DNA of 64,000 nt from Scilla litardierei (lineage: Eukaryota; Streptophyta; Magnoliopsida; Asparagales; Asparagaceae), in the NCBI GenBank assembly GCA_030789695.1, contig CM061142.1, forward strand, positions 603,455,659 through 603,519,658. Reading direction: 5' to 3'. Every line of letters begins with the position of its first letter. Positions within the stretch are counted from its first letter, which is position 1. Positions 1 through 9,026 of this stretch are shown here, in pieces. The notes under the pieces are model-generated. The model was not told the DNA's origin. It was given only the letters and a program-made list of their open reading frames with translations, and ran no database searches. A program made the translations under genes and the position numbers.

Positions 1-31
1 GTACTTGTGCAGTAGCTATCAGGGCATTACA
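1..31 (+). mobile_element. E2 5' LTR, last 31 bp
   Basis: The first 31 bases are identical to 21922-21952, the end of the E2 3' LTR, and finish in CA. A primer-binding site follows two bases later. The rest of this LTR lies to the left of the window. Confidence 0.9.
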
Positions 32-33
32 TT

Positions 34-45
34 TGGTATCAGAGC
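34..45 (+). other. E2 primer-binding site, initiator tRNA-Met
   Basis: TGGTATCAGAGC lies two bases after the LTR end. It is the standard plant copia primer site, complementary to the 3' end of initiator tRNA-Met, where minus-strand DNA synthesis would start. Confidence 0.93.
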
Positions 46-112
46 CAAGTTCATAGCTATTACAAACAACGACTACAACGTCTTCAAGAATCGTGAAGGA
101 GCTTCTTCGGTA

Positions 113-2341
113 ATGGAAGGACACTCCTCAACTAGGCCTCCCTTCTTCAACGGTACCAATTATGGGTACTGGAAATACCGGATGGAAATGTTCCTCCAGA
201 GCACTTCACTATGGAAAGCTACGTTGACGGAGTACGTCGAGCCCACCGAACCAGACTTCGCCAAGTGGACTACCGCAGAGGTCGCCGCGGACGTGAACAA
301 TGTCAAGGCAATGAATGCCTTGCAATGTGCGTTGGAGCCCGAAGACTTCAACAAGATATGCACATGTAAGAGTGCATATCAAATTTGGAACCAACTCCTC
401 ATCTTGCACGAAGGAATGAGTACGGTAAAAGACTCTAAACTCGTTGTTGCTAACAAAGAGTTCGAATTATTTCACATGGAACAGGGTGAAAGTATGAAGG
501 AGTACTATGCTCGCTTCGTGGACATATCCAACGAATTGGAAGCTCTTGGGAAGAACTATACCCAAAAGGAGAAAGTCGCGAAGATTATTGACGGACTTCC
601 TTCTTGTTGGGAGAAGCGTACCTTCGACATCGGGGAAGGTAACGATATGAGTAAATATACCGTCGTACAACTAATGGGTACCTTGTTGTCTTATGAGATA
701 CGCAATGACAGTAAGATCAAGATGCAGGAAAAGATGAAGTCATACTTGGAGCAAGACGTGCCAAAGAAAAAGACGATTGCGTTCAAGGCCGCTCCATCTA
801 CATCTACCGATGATGAAGAATTGGAAGACGAGTTGGACATAGAAGCTTTGGCCGAGTTGGCAAAGAAGTTCAACCGATTCTTCCAAAAAGGTAAGTTTAG
901 GAATAAATCTAAATTTAGTTCGACTAATGCCTCCGCTTCTGTGTGTTATAAATGCAACAAGCCAGGACACATCAAGCCGGATTGTCCTCTCAACAAACAC
1001 AAGGAGAAGTGGAAGGCACCCAAGTACGACAAGTCGAGAAAGTACAAGAAGGGGTACAAGGAAGGGCTTGTCGGCTCATTCACTGACTTCGAAGAGGACT
1101 CCTCAAGTGGAGAGTCGAATGATGGACAAGTGGAGAAAGCACACATATGCTTCATGGGAAAAGAGGAACATGATCAAACGACCTCCTCCAATGAAAGCGA
1201 GGATGAAGGCGATGAGGTAACTATGGATGAACTTAGATTAGCTAACGAACAACTTTGATCTAAGTTTTCTAAATTAGCTAATAGATATATTAAGACTAAA
1301 GATGAGTTAACTAGTCTTCAAACCTCACCTAAGCCTATCATCATCAACAACGAAACCATTGTTGAAGGGTTGAGAAATGAGATCGTAAATCTCAAATCTC
1401 AACTTGAGCATGTGCATATTGAGAATTTGGATGAACATGAGATAGCGGATTGGATTTCTCGAAACTCAACTTTGAGTATCGAGAATGAGAATCTCAAGTC
1501 TCGTGTTTATATACTCACATCGCAAGTGTCCACTTTGGATGCTTCTATGCATTCTCTCACCGAGAAGTATGAGTGCATACTTGGCCGAATTAATAAATTC
1601 AATAAAGGTAAGGGCCATTTGGATAATATCCTAAATGACTTACTTCCGGCTAATCATCACATTGGCTTGGGGTATAAGATGGGAGACTCATCCAAATTGT
1701 CCACTACCTTTGTAAGGCCAACTTCCGATGCCTCAACTAGTGGGAGTAAACACCCCGTGGGTATTTCTTCTACCAATGGTGCTTCCATTAGGTACACACC
1801 CTCGTTTGGAAAGAAACCCACTTTGGGTGGACCTCCAAAGAAGGGTCATGCATTTATGTACACCAATACTATGCCACGTAGGAACACACCTCCTACTTCA
1901 TATGTTCACACGTATGATGATTTTTATGCGTCACGTCCACGAGCATGTGCACACCAAGTGAGACACCCTCACGCACGTGTTCTCCCACTTGCATATGTTC
2001 ATCCACATCACTTTCATATGAATGATTACCATCATGCATCATATCATATGTCGCCACCACCATTTCATCATGTGCCATATGATTATCCACGTCATGCATT
2101 TAATCATGTGCCATTTCCTAGGCCACCTCCTCATAGGCCACATGCATCACATAGACATCAACAACGTATGCATGCTCCCAATAGGAATAGGGCTCCCAAA
2201 ATATTCACTATTAGGGGCCCGAAGAACACTAACATGTATGAGAAACATGCATACATGAATTCCTATTTTATGAATGTCGTGCATAATGATGATTATGTGG
2301 GAAAGTCTAAGTCCAATTGGACTTGGCTTCCAAAGGTCTAA
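113..2341 (+). pseudogene. gag: E2 copia-type gag, one in-frame stop
   Basis: This encodes a capsid/nucleocapsid polyprotein of a copia-type element. The N-terminal ~230 residues match the UBN2 (copia gag) fold pattern, with a YWKYRMEMFL segment and a later SYEI. A CCHC zinc knuckle, CYKCNKPGHIKPDC, lies near 943-984, followed by Lys-rich and acidic stretches. The frame is interrupted once by TGA at 1256-1258 and then stays open in the same frame to 2341. The second half has a coiled-coil-like stretch and then a striking His/Pro-rich region (about 1950-2190). The end, KSNWTWLPKV, resembles the segment that normally precedes the protease in copia elements, but no protease, integrase or RT follows. 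I start at ATG 113 because upstream in-frame ATGs fall in the LTR and primer site. This fits the gag-only class known as TR-GAG elements. Confidence 0.85.
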
Positions 2342-3509
2342 TCTTTTAGGACCCAATGACCTTGGGTACTATGGAATGATATGTTTACCTTTAGGTACTC
2401 AAGAAAAAGAAAAGGAGCAACTATTTAAGATTTAGCTCCAAGAATAATTGGATATCAATTATGTTTTCTAGGTTCAATCCACCGTGAGATACCAACCCTA
2501 CCAACTCCTTGATTTGCAAAGTTTTTCTTTCAAATGGAGTTGATGGTGCTTAAGTGTTGCTCCAAAGTAGGGGGAGCTTAATGTTGTAAGTATATTCTTA
2601 CATTTGGTTTCCATGTGTGTTGAATGCATGTAGATGTCTCTTTGTGTTTTAGTCTATCTCATGCATATCGTGATGCTAGTTTTGAGCATATGTTATAATT
2701 CTTATCTTTCTTATGCTCATGGCATTCCATGCTTATTATTGACTCATTTAGTGAGTATTTCTTTTGGAATGCATGCTAGTTCTAGAATTGTGTATGCCAT
2801 ATGTGTTATGAAGTTCTATCTATTTTTGGCATAACACTATTGCATGATATTGATAGTTGATATTCATTTTGTATTTATGTCTCTGATATTGACTTCGTCG
2901 CTCGACGCTTATATTGATTTTATAGATTTATTTGTATGAAAACATAGAATTGTTTTTCATGCACTAAATTCATTAAGAATGTTGATATTGGAGAGTATGT
3001 TCCATAACTCAATATGTGAAAGTGATTTGAGTTTTGATGATTTCGTTTTTCGATTTTCGACTATGGTCTCGTTGGCACGCTTTGATTTTCCTCGGTATTT
3101 TACATTTGGTATTTTACATTGGTGTCATTTGGACAGTGGTCGTATTCTTAGACTCTTATGCTTTTATTTTTGGCCATTGTCATTGATCTCCTCCCGCTCT
3201 TTTTGCTAATGCCAAAGGGGAGAGAATTAATAATGACGATTTGCTAAATGATAATTCAAAGCAATTTACCGTGAATCTAATTTGATATGTTAGATTCAGG
3301 GGGAGTTCAGATATAAAAATGGATTTAGATCCTAAATTGCAAAAATTGGGCTCACTTTTTTATACTTTCCTCGTCTGCTTGATGCGTATGATTAATATTT
3401 AATACGGAACTAACGTGTCATCAATGCAGGGGGAGTAAGTAAATTTCATTTGAATCATTATCATTGATTATTATTTATGTTGGTTTGTCATCACCAAAAA
3501 GGGGGAGAA
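2342..3509 (+). other. E2 3' internal region, no pol; PPT at its end
   Basis: This is about 1.17 kb with no recognisable coding sequence between the gag stop and the 3' LTR. It holds several purine tracts of the form GGGGGAG: near 2569, 3299, 3429 and 3501, plus AAAGGGGAGAGAA near 3214. The last one (3496-3508) abuts the LTR and is the likely polypurine tract for plus-strand priming. The region where pol should be is absent. Confidence 0.75.
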
Positions 3510-3985
3510 TGTTGAGTATTGATTCCCCAGATTTGGTTTTGGTGATAAGCAAACATAAATATCGTGAACTAACTCTTTGTGAGCGCAGTTATGGAGATCG
3601 TCGCCAATATTCTACGTACATCAAAAGCGACGTCTCAAGACTTCTCAAAGCACGTGATCGTGTGCCTAAAGCTTCATTGAAGCTCTAGGAGCATTATTGA
3701 AGTCAAGAGATTCGGATTGAAGCTTAGAAGACGGTTCGTCAAGTTTTATTTATAGTTTTCTAGCTTCTTTTCGTAGAATGTTAAGCCTTAAGTAGGTCTT
3801 ACATGATTAACGTCATTACGCTCATATCTTAGAGCTAGGATCATATTAGAAGCCCATAGAAACTTTTCCGAAGCTTCGCGCTTCATTTCGCGGCTTCTAG
3901 TGTATCTTAGTTGGTTCAAGAAGAAGAACCAACCGACTAGATGGCAATCTAATCGGTCGGCAATCCTTCATGAACCGACTAGATA
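3510..3985 (+). mobile_element. E2 3' LTR, left part
   Basis: The LTR begins TGTTGAGTATTGATTCC right after the polypurine tract and is interrupted at 3986 by E3. The last five bases, AGATA (3981-3985), are the target-site duplication of E3 and recur at 20703. This part already contains the start of the hairpin-repeat block (3912-3985) and a small hairpin (GAAGC / loop TTCGC / GCTTC, 3870-3884). Confidence 0.9.
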
Positions 3986-4257
3986 TGTAACGACTGGTTT
4001 TCATGTATCTGGATTTATTATATTATATATATATGTTTTGGTGGATTTTCTCCTCATGTGTGGTTTTCGTCTCCGTAGCTTTCGTTTTCGATCGTTTCGT
4101 CGTGATTTTCTAGCTTCTTCTTTAGAATCGTCGATTTTGGAGTAAGTCGTTCATGACGGGCTTCATATCGGTCATATCTTACTGTTAGATCAAGCCTAGG
4201 AGTCTTAGGAATCGATCCCGGAGCTTCGCGCTCCATTTCGGAACTTTTGGTGCACAT

Positions 4258-4673
4258 TAGCCGGTGTAAGAAGGGGCACCGACCGACTAGATGACGATCC
4301 AGTCGTTCGAAAAACCTTCTTGAACCGACTAGTGGGCTTTGTTAATTATTCAGGAGTTACTGTTTATCGTTAGTCGGTCTAAGAACGTTGGTTGACCGAC
4401 TAGGTTGCAAACTAGTCGGTCAGCAATGCTTCTTTAACCGACTAACTCATTAACTATTTTTGACACTAGTTACTGTTTACTCTTAGTCGGTCTGAGAACG
4501 TTCATCGACCGACTAGATGTCAAACTAGTCGGTCAGTAGTTGTTCTTTGGCCGACTAACTCTTAGTTCAGGTTTTCGACTGGAGCTACTGTTTACACTTA
4601 GTCGGTCTGCATTGGTCAACCGACCGACTAGTTCTCAAACTAGTCGGTCAACAGTTGTTCCTTGACCGACTAA
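4258..4673 (+). repeat. AGTCGGT hairpin-repeat block in E3 U3
   Basis: A diverged tandem array with a period of about 110-125 bp lies just upstream of the TATA box. Each unit carries four alternating copies of a core, read as TTAGTCGGTC, GACCGACTAG, AACTAGTCGGTC and GACCGACTAA, so each unit can form two hairpins. Unit starts are near 4371, 4483 and 4597, with a partial unit at 4278-4332. The same block is present in the 3' LTR (about 18523-18940), in E9 (about 61840-62251) and in the copia-type E2 LTR. Confidence 0.9.
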
Positions 4674-4717
4674 ACAGTACAGGAAACCCTAGTTTTGCCC
4701 TAACCGCCACCAAACTC

Positions 4718-4725
4718 TATAAATA
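4718..4725 (+). promoter_or_regulatory. E3 LTR TATA box
   Basis: TATAAATA lies in CTCTATAAATACCCC, about 45 bp after the hairpin-repeat block. It is conserved in the 3' LTR at about 18984. It is the likely core promoter, with R and U5 downstream. Confidence 0.7.
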
Positions 4726-5024
4726 CCCCTCCAAACGTTTTCTTCTTCTTCCTCATGACCTAAAACCCTAGTTTCTCCCCCATTGAGCCCCTACTACCTC
4801 AAACCCTCATTCCTTCGTCCCAAGCTCAAAATCCATCATCCAAACCCTCACTTAACACACTCTACCTCTCATCTTCCTCAAAATCTCATCAAATCCCCAA
4901 AATCCACATCAAAACACATTTCTCCAGATTTTTCCCCATCCTTTCCAGATCTGAACCCAAGGTTCCCCGGAGCGTTTCTTCCGTTGCCGTGCTTGCTCGG
5001 CATCATTCTTCCGCTTCCGATACG

Positions 5025-5120
5025 GTAATAAATCGATCTCTTAATGTTTCCATAACCGTTGTGTTTTTGTGAAACCCTAATGAAATGAATGTTGTTTTGA
5101 TGATTGTTTCCCCATAACAG
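5025..5120 (+). other. Putative intron in the E3 LTR leader
   Basis: The donor is ACG|GTAATA and the acceptor CCATAACAG|CG, giving 96 bp of T-rich sequence. The same boundaries occur at 19292-19387 and, with a stronger donor CG|GTAAGA, at 62594-62691 in E9 (98 bp). Conservation of both splice sites while the interior drifts is the support. No transcript evidence is available. Confidence 0.5.
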
Positions 5121-5183
5121 CGATTTCCTCGTAGATTAGCGTCCGTGGGACGAACCCTCGTTGATCGTCATCATCGGTGCTAG

Positions 5184-5317
5184 GCAAGTGAAACTTGCAA
5201 CTTAGGGTTTTGGGCCATGTCTTAGGCCATTTGCTTGTTGTAGGCGTAAAAGAGACTAGGCGATGAAATGATACTCGCCTAGGCGCACATTTAGGACTAG
5301 CTTGACAACGAAGCTAG
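5184..5317 (+). promoter_or_regulatory. Leader stem-loops SL1-SL3 of the E3 5' LTR
   Basis: SL1 (5184-5198): stem GCAAGT/ACTTGC, loop GAA. SL2 (5256-5282): stem CTAGGCGA/TCGCCTAG, loop TGAAATGATAC. SL3 (5297-5317): stem CTAGCTT/AAGCTAG, loop GACAACG. All lie downstream of the TATA box, so they would be in the RNA leader. Related hairpins in the same order are found in E9, E4 and E7, with loops kept and stems changed on both sides. Confidence 0.8.
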
Positions 5318-5963
5318 ATCCGACATTCATCATGTTGCACAACTATCATGCCATGTTTAATTTCAATTACCGGTACGTGAATTAATTGTCATGTCATTGC
5401 ATTCTTTAAATGTTCCCGTGATTGCGTAGCATACGCTACAATACTTGTACTTCCTGGCTCGTGACCAGAAGCGAGCATAATGAGTTGCTAACCCCAACGC
5501 TCGATATTGAATCGTGAACTAGGAAAACAAGCTCCCGTGCGGGGCAACCCTGGCTCAATTACTGGGCTCATGTGCAGGGACCCTGGCTTGTTTACGTGTG
5601 GGATGGGGTAAGAGTTAAGCGGTCATTCAACTGGGAGTCTGCCCGATCAGCAACTGTAGTTGTAAGGCGTAAACTCTGGGTTCTGGGGTAGTGTTAAGCG
5701 GCCAATCAGCGTGAATGCCAAACCGTTCAGCTGTAAAGCGTAAACATCTACAAACAACTTGAAACGTGACTAGTGAAATGATCGAGATTGTTAGTAGCTT
5801 GGCTACTCTTGACTTGTCCCGATAATTGTTCTCTTGTACTTATTGTTTCACCATGTCTTGCTTGTGTACTCATGTTATAACTGCCATATCATGCATAATA
5901 TAACTGTTAGGTTGTTAGTTTGCCTTACTTTCAGTTTCCTTGCCCAAGTCTGTAGACTTGCTG

Positions 5964-5998
5964 ACATGTGCCCCTTTACTCTTTTGGGTGACACATGT
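5964..5998 (+). promoter_or_regulatory. Leader stem-loop SL4, overlaps two ATGs
   Basis: ACATGTG (5964-5970) pairs with CACATGT (5992-5998), with CCC/GGG pairing inside. Each arm contains an ATG. The first opens an 11-codon frame ending at TAG (5999-6001). The second opens the 35-codon acidic ORF. Equivalent hairpins occur in E9, E7 and, with a different stem, E4. Confidence 0.7.
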
Positions 5999-6102
5999 TA
6001 GACCCTGAGCCTGAGTACATTGTTGAGGACGAGGTGTTTGCTGACGCCGAGCCCGAGCCTGTGTTTGGCGTGGAGTACGTGGGCACTGGGGACCAGTCCT
6101 AG
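5995..6102 (+). CDS. Short acidic ORF in the E3 LTR leader (35 aa)
   Basis: A 35-residue frame starts MLDPEPEYIVEDEVFADAEP and ends GDQS followed by TAG. An in-frame TGA lies two codons upstream of the ATG, so this is the natural start here. It is rich in Asp and Glu. The same frame, length and ending are kept in the E3 3' LTR (20262-20369) and E9 (63557-63664), and a diverged form occurs in E7. Its position downstream of the promoter and upstream of gag makes it an upstream ORF. No family is recognised. It may be translated or may regulate gag translation. Confidence 0.45.
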   Translation: MLDPEPEYIVEDEVFADAEPEPVFGVEYVGTGDQS

Positions 6103-6459
6103 TGTCTTTGTTGAGCTTTTCTCTTTTGTTTTAGACTGTTATTTTGTTGTCGGTGTGTAGCACCTAAACTTGGCTACGTTGTTCCTTTTGTTGACCTTGT
6201 TCTGGGCCTTTAGACTCTTTCTTTTAGCCTGGTGGCTTTTCTGGATGTTGAACTTAATTCTCAGGTTGGACAAATTATGAGATATGTGATTTTATTTCTG
6301 TCTCCCCTTGTGTTATTATTGTTGTTCCGTCTGTGGTTACAGGGACCTGCTTATGTTTTATTGACGCTTATCGGGTGTGGGGCTTCACAGCTCCACTCTC
6401 GTGCGGACCTTCTCACGTCTCGCCTCCATTTTAGGGAAGCGGGGCGTGACAGGTTTTGT

Positions 6460-6477
6460 TGGTGGCCCATGCAGGTC
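6460..6477 (+). other. E3 putative primer-binding site (non-standard)
   Basis: TGGTGGCCCATGCAGGTC begins 8 nt after the LTR end. It starts with TGG, as expected for pairing with a tRNA CCA end, but it is not the initiator-Met sequence. The identical 18-mer is at the same place in E4 (11599-11616, minus), E7 (55862-55879, minus) and E6 (42809-42826, minus). I cannot assign the tRNA. Confidence 0.6.
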
Positions 6478-6595
6478 CTCTTCTATAATTGCGATTATCG
6501 GAATAACGATAATAATATTAGAACGTCCAATAAACTAAGTTCAACGTCCGAGTCATAAGCTATGAGTCTAATTGTTTCGTTTTCTGTGTCACTAG

Positions 6596-7675
6596 ATGGC
6601 AGGAAGACGAATCACCCGTGGTGGAGGTAGTGGTGCGCCCCCTCATGACGAGGAGCCTGAGCGGGAACCCACCAATGGGGAGATGATGCAGATGATGCTT
6701 CAGATGATGCAGGTGCAGCAAGGCGTGCTCCTGCAAGTCCAGAATGCTCCGGCTGGTCGAGCTCCTCGGGCGACTCCGGAGGCCACTCGCTCCGAGCCGG
6801 GAGCGAAGCAATTTCGGGAGCTGGGTCCCGCATATTTTGATGGGTCTGAGGGTCCTCTGGCTGCCGATGAGTGGATTCGGAACATAGAGGATAACTTGAA
6901 GATGGCCAAGATCACCCCGGCTGGATGGGTTGATTTGACGAAGAGGCAACTCAAGGATAATGCTCGGAACTGGTGGGATGCGGAAGAGAAGATGTTGGTG
7001 GAGCCGATAGCTTGGGCTACCTTTAAGTCCAGGTTTGATGAGGAGTTCTTTCCGAAGGTTGCTAGGAAGGAGATGCTGCAGCGCTTCATTGATCTGAAGC
7101 AAGGGAGCTTGACGGTGGACCTGTACCACCAAGAGTTCACTAGGCTTAGTCGATTCGCACCGAAGATGGTGCATGATGCTGATGAGAGGGCTCAGAGGTT
7201 CCTGAAGGGACTTGCTTTGGAGCTCCAGAGTTTTTTGTCTTCCTCTGATCTGGACTCATATCAGAAGGTTCTGGTCGCTGCGAGGAGGCAGGAGCTAAAC
7301 CTGAGTCAGAGGAAAGGACATGTTTCTGGTGCTGGGAAGAGGCCTATGGAGCATGCCAGGGCGGTGGTTAGGCCTGGTTTCAAGCCTAATCATCTGGTGC
7401 AGTTCAAGAGGCCAGGAGGGCCTATTCTGAAGACTTGCCATTTCTGCGGCAAGCCTGGCCACATCAAGGATCAGTGTAGGAAGTTTCTGGGCCAGTGTTT
7501 GGTTTGTGGTGATGCTTCTCATGTCGCGAAGGATTGTCGGCATGCGAATCCGCTGCGGAGGGCACCTGTTGCAGCACAGCCGTTGCAGCAGAGAGCGACT
7601 GTTCCTGTCGGTCGTGGGGCAGCTCTTGTCCCTCAGAGGCAGGCTTTTCAGCAGGCTATTCCGCTGAGGCGATAG
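6596..7675 (+). CDS. gag: E3 gag polyprotein with two zinc knuckles
   Basis: A 359-residue capsid/nucleocapsid protein. Residues about 60-230 match the gypsy Retrotrans_gag domain, including EWIRNIEDNLKMAK, ARNWWDAEE, FFPKVARKEM and FIDLKQGSLTV. Two CCHC knuckles follow: CHFCGKPGHIKDQC (about 7438-7479) and CLVCGDASHVAKDC (about 7495-7536). The second knuckle and Gln/Arg-rich tail are typical of Tekay/Del chromoviruses. The frame ends with TAG at 7673-7675. The continuing gag-protease sequence lies in another frame from about 7640 and was then split at 7697 by E4. Chromoviruses of this clade normally have one gag-pol ORF, so the frame change is probably an indel. Confidence 0.9.
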   Translation: MAGRRITRGGGSGAPPHDEEPEREPTNGEMMQMMLQMMQVQQGVLLQVQNAPAGRAPRATPEATRSEPGAKQFRELGPAYFDGSEGPLAADEWIRNIEDNLKMAKITPAGWVDLTKRQLKDNARNWWDAEEKMLVEPIAWATFKSRFDEEFFPKVARKEMLQRFIDLKQGSLTVDLYHQEFTRLSRFAPKMVHDADERAQRFLKGLALELQSFLSSSDLDSYQKVLVAARRQELNLSQRKGHVSGAGKRPMEHARAVVRPGFKPNHLVQFKRPGGPILKTCHFCGKPGHIKDQCRKFLGQCLVCGDASHVAKDCRHANPLRRAPVAAQPLQQRATVPVGRGAALVPQRQAFQQAIPLRR

Positions 7676-7995
7676 GCTTTTCTGATGACTGTGTGGATGT
7701 CACGCCCCGCTTCCCAAAATGGACGGAAGCTAAACGTGACGAGGCCCGCTTAGGCCAGAGCTTTAGAAGCTCAGACCCAATAAGTGTCTGTAGGGGGTAC
7801 CATTTTAAAAGTTTCAGGTTCTTGCATTTATAAAGTTTAGGAACGACAAAAGTACAGAAAGGAAATGGCATTCATTTATATGGAGAAATAATATCCAACT
7901 GGTACAAAGTCTAAAAGAAGCCTAAGCATGGCAACAAAAGTTTAAAGACAAACCGAAAAGTAGCAACTTCTGAAAGTGACGACTAAAAATGACCG

Positions 7996-8131
7996 CTAGG
8001 TCTGGTCCTCGTCAGGTACGTACTCTGGTGACGACGTCCTCGGCTCCACGTACTCCAGCGAGTCTGCCTCGTCCACGATCTCTGGCTGAACACCTGACGT
8101 ACATCACCAAAAGAAGGAACTGTACGTCAGG
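7996..8131 (-). promoter_or_regulatory. E4 leader SL4 and acidic-ORF remnant
   Basis: CCTGACGTACA (8093-8103) pairs with TGTACGTCAGG (8121-8131) around an A-rich loop, at the position of SL4 in E3. Downstream on the minus strand an open stretch reads QPEIVDEADSLEYVEP and ends DEDQT plus TAG (7996-7998). This matches the style and ending of the E3 acidic ORF, but no ATG is present. Confidence 0.5.
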
Positions 8132-8476
8132 TCAGGTCTACAAAAAGGGTTAGACCAAACTGCAAGTGTACTGAACTATTAGACAACGTTTTACTGGTTG
8201 ATTAGCATGCTGAGGTTACAACAAGGTAGCAAAAGAAGTATGTAGCAGGAAAGTAAAGCGTAGCAGGCAGTAGCCGTAGCGTGTGCTACCGACTACGGGA
8301 CTAACCTAAAGGTGTCAGGACAAGACGAAGACAGACAAGACAGGTAGGACACGACACGACACAGCACGACACGACACGACACGAAGGGTTCACGCCTTAC
8401 GGGTTGAGGGGGATCAGACCCTCTCCCCGTGCGCACGCTCAACCCTACCCCAAACCCCAGAACTCAGGACAGGAAG

Positions 8477-8751
8477 CACGGAGATCACTTTCGCAAGGAA
8501 AGCACCTGAAACGCCCGTAGGCTTTTTGTATCACGGAGATCACTTCCGCTCGGGAAGCATCTGAAACGCCCGTAGGCTTTTTGTATCACGGAGATCACTT
8601 CTGCTCGGGAAGCATCTGAAACGCCCGAAGGATTTTTGTAACACGGAGATCACTCCCGCAAGGAGAGCATCTGAAACGCCCGAAGGCTTTTTGTAACACG
8701 GAGATCACTCCCGCAAGGAGAGCATCTGAAACGCCCGAAGGCTTTTTGTAA
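8477..8751 (-). repeat. 55-bp minisatellite, five units, in E4 left LTR
   Basis: Five head-to-tail units start at 8477, 8532, 8587, 8642 and 8697, each beginning CACGGAGATCAC and ending near CTTTTTGTA. The right LTR has the same array at 12409-12683. There are no unique spacers between units. Confidence 0.9.
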
Positions 8752-8883
8752 CACAGTGACAAGATATGACCAGTGTGTATAACAGTGACAAGACACGACC
8801 AGTGTACGGGAGAGTTATTCTAGGGTGTCCACACGCACGCACACATAAGACAATCCTAAAGTGTCACAAGTTGTTGTTCGTCG

Positions 8884-9026
8884 GACTTAGACTTCGTCGT
8901 CAAGTCTAAGTCGTCAAGGTGACCCAGACGCTATCATTTCACGTCCGGAATCTAAACACTCACAGTCTAACAGTTCTAGCAATCTAAGAACAAAGCACGG
9001 TCAAAAACGCAAGTGGGTACACTTGC
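8884..9026 (-). promoter_or_regulatory. E4 leader stem-loops SL1-SL3 (left LTR)
   Basis: Plus-strand coordinates. SL1 9009-9026: GCAAGTG/CACTTGC around GGTA. SL2 8927-8945: GACG/CGTC around CTATCATTTCA. SL3 8884-8912: an 11-bp perfect stem, GACTTAGACTT/AAGTCTAAGTC, around CGTCGTC. Order on the minus strand is SL1, SL2, SL3, as in E3, and the SL2-SL3 spacing is about 14-15 nt in both. The right LTR carries the same hairpins near 12815-12960, with one change that weakens SL2. Confidence 0.78.

Larger units (their letters stand above)
3986..6451 (+). mobile_element. E3 5' LTR (2466 bp)
   Basis: The ends are TGTAACGACTGG and GGGGCGTGACA. It matches 18252-20702 closely and 61568-64000 less closely. 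It contains, in order, a hairpin-repeat block, a TATA box, a putative leader intron, a set of stem-loops and a short acidic ORF, each listed separately. Confidence 0.95.

Noticed and set aside
4783..5028. 81-codon Pro/Ser-rich frame after the E3 TATA box (and 19049-19339)
   Set aside because: A single-base length difference between the two LTRs puts the starts in different frames, so no coding constraint is shown; only the splice sites around its end are conserved.
8477..8751. Possible CRISPR-like array
   Set aside because: The units are head-to-tail copies with no unique spacers, inside a plant LTR.
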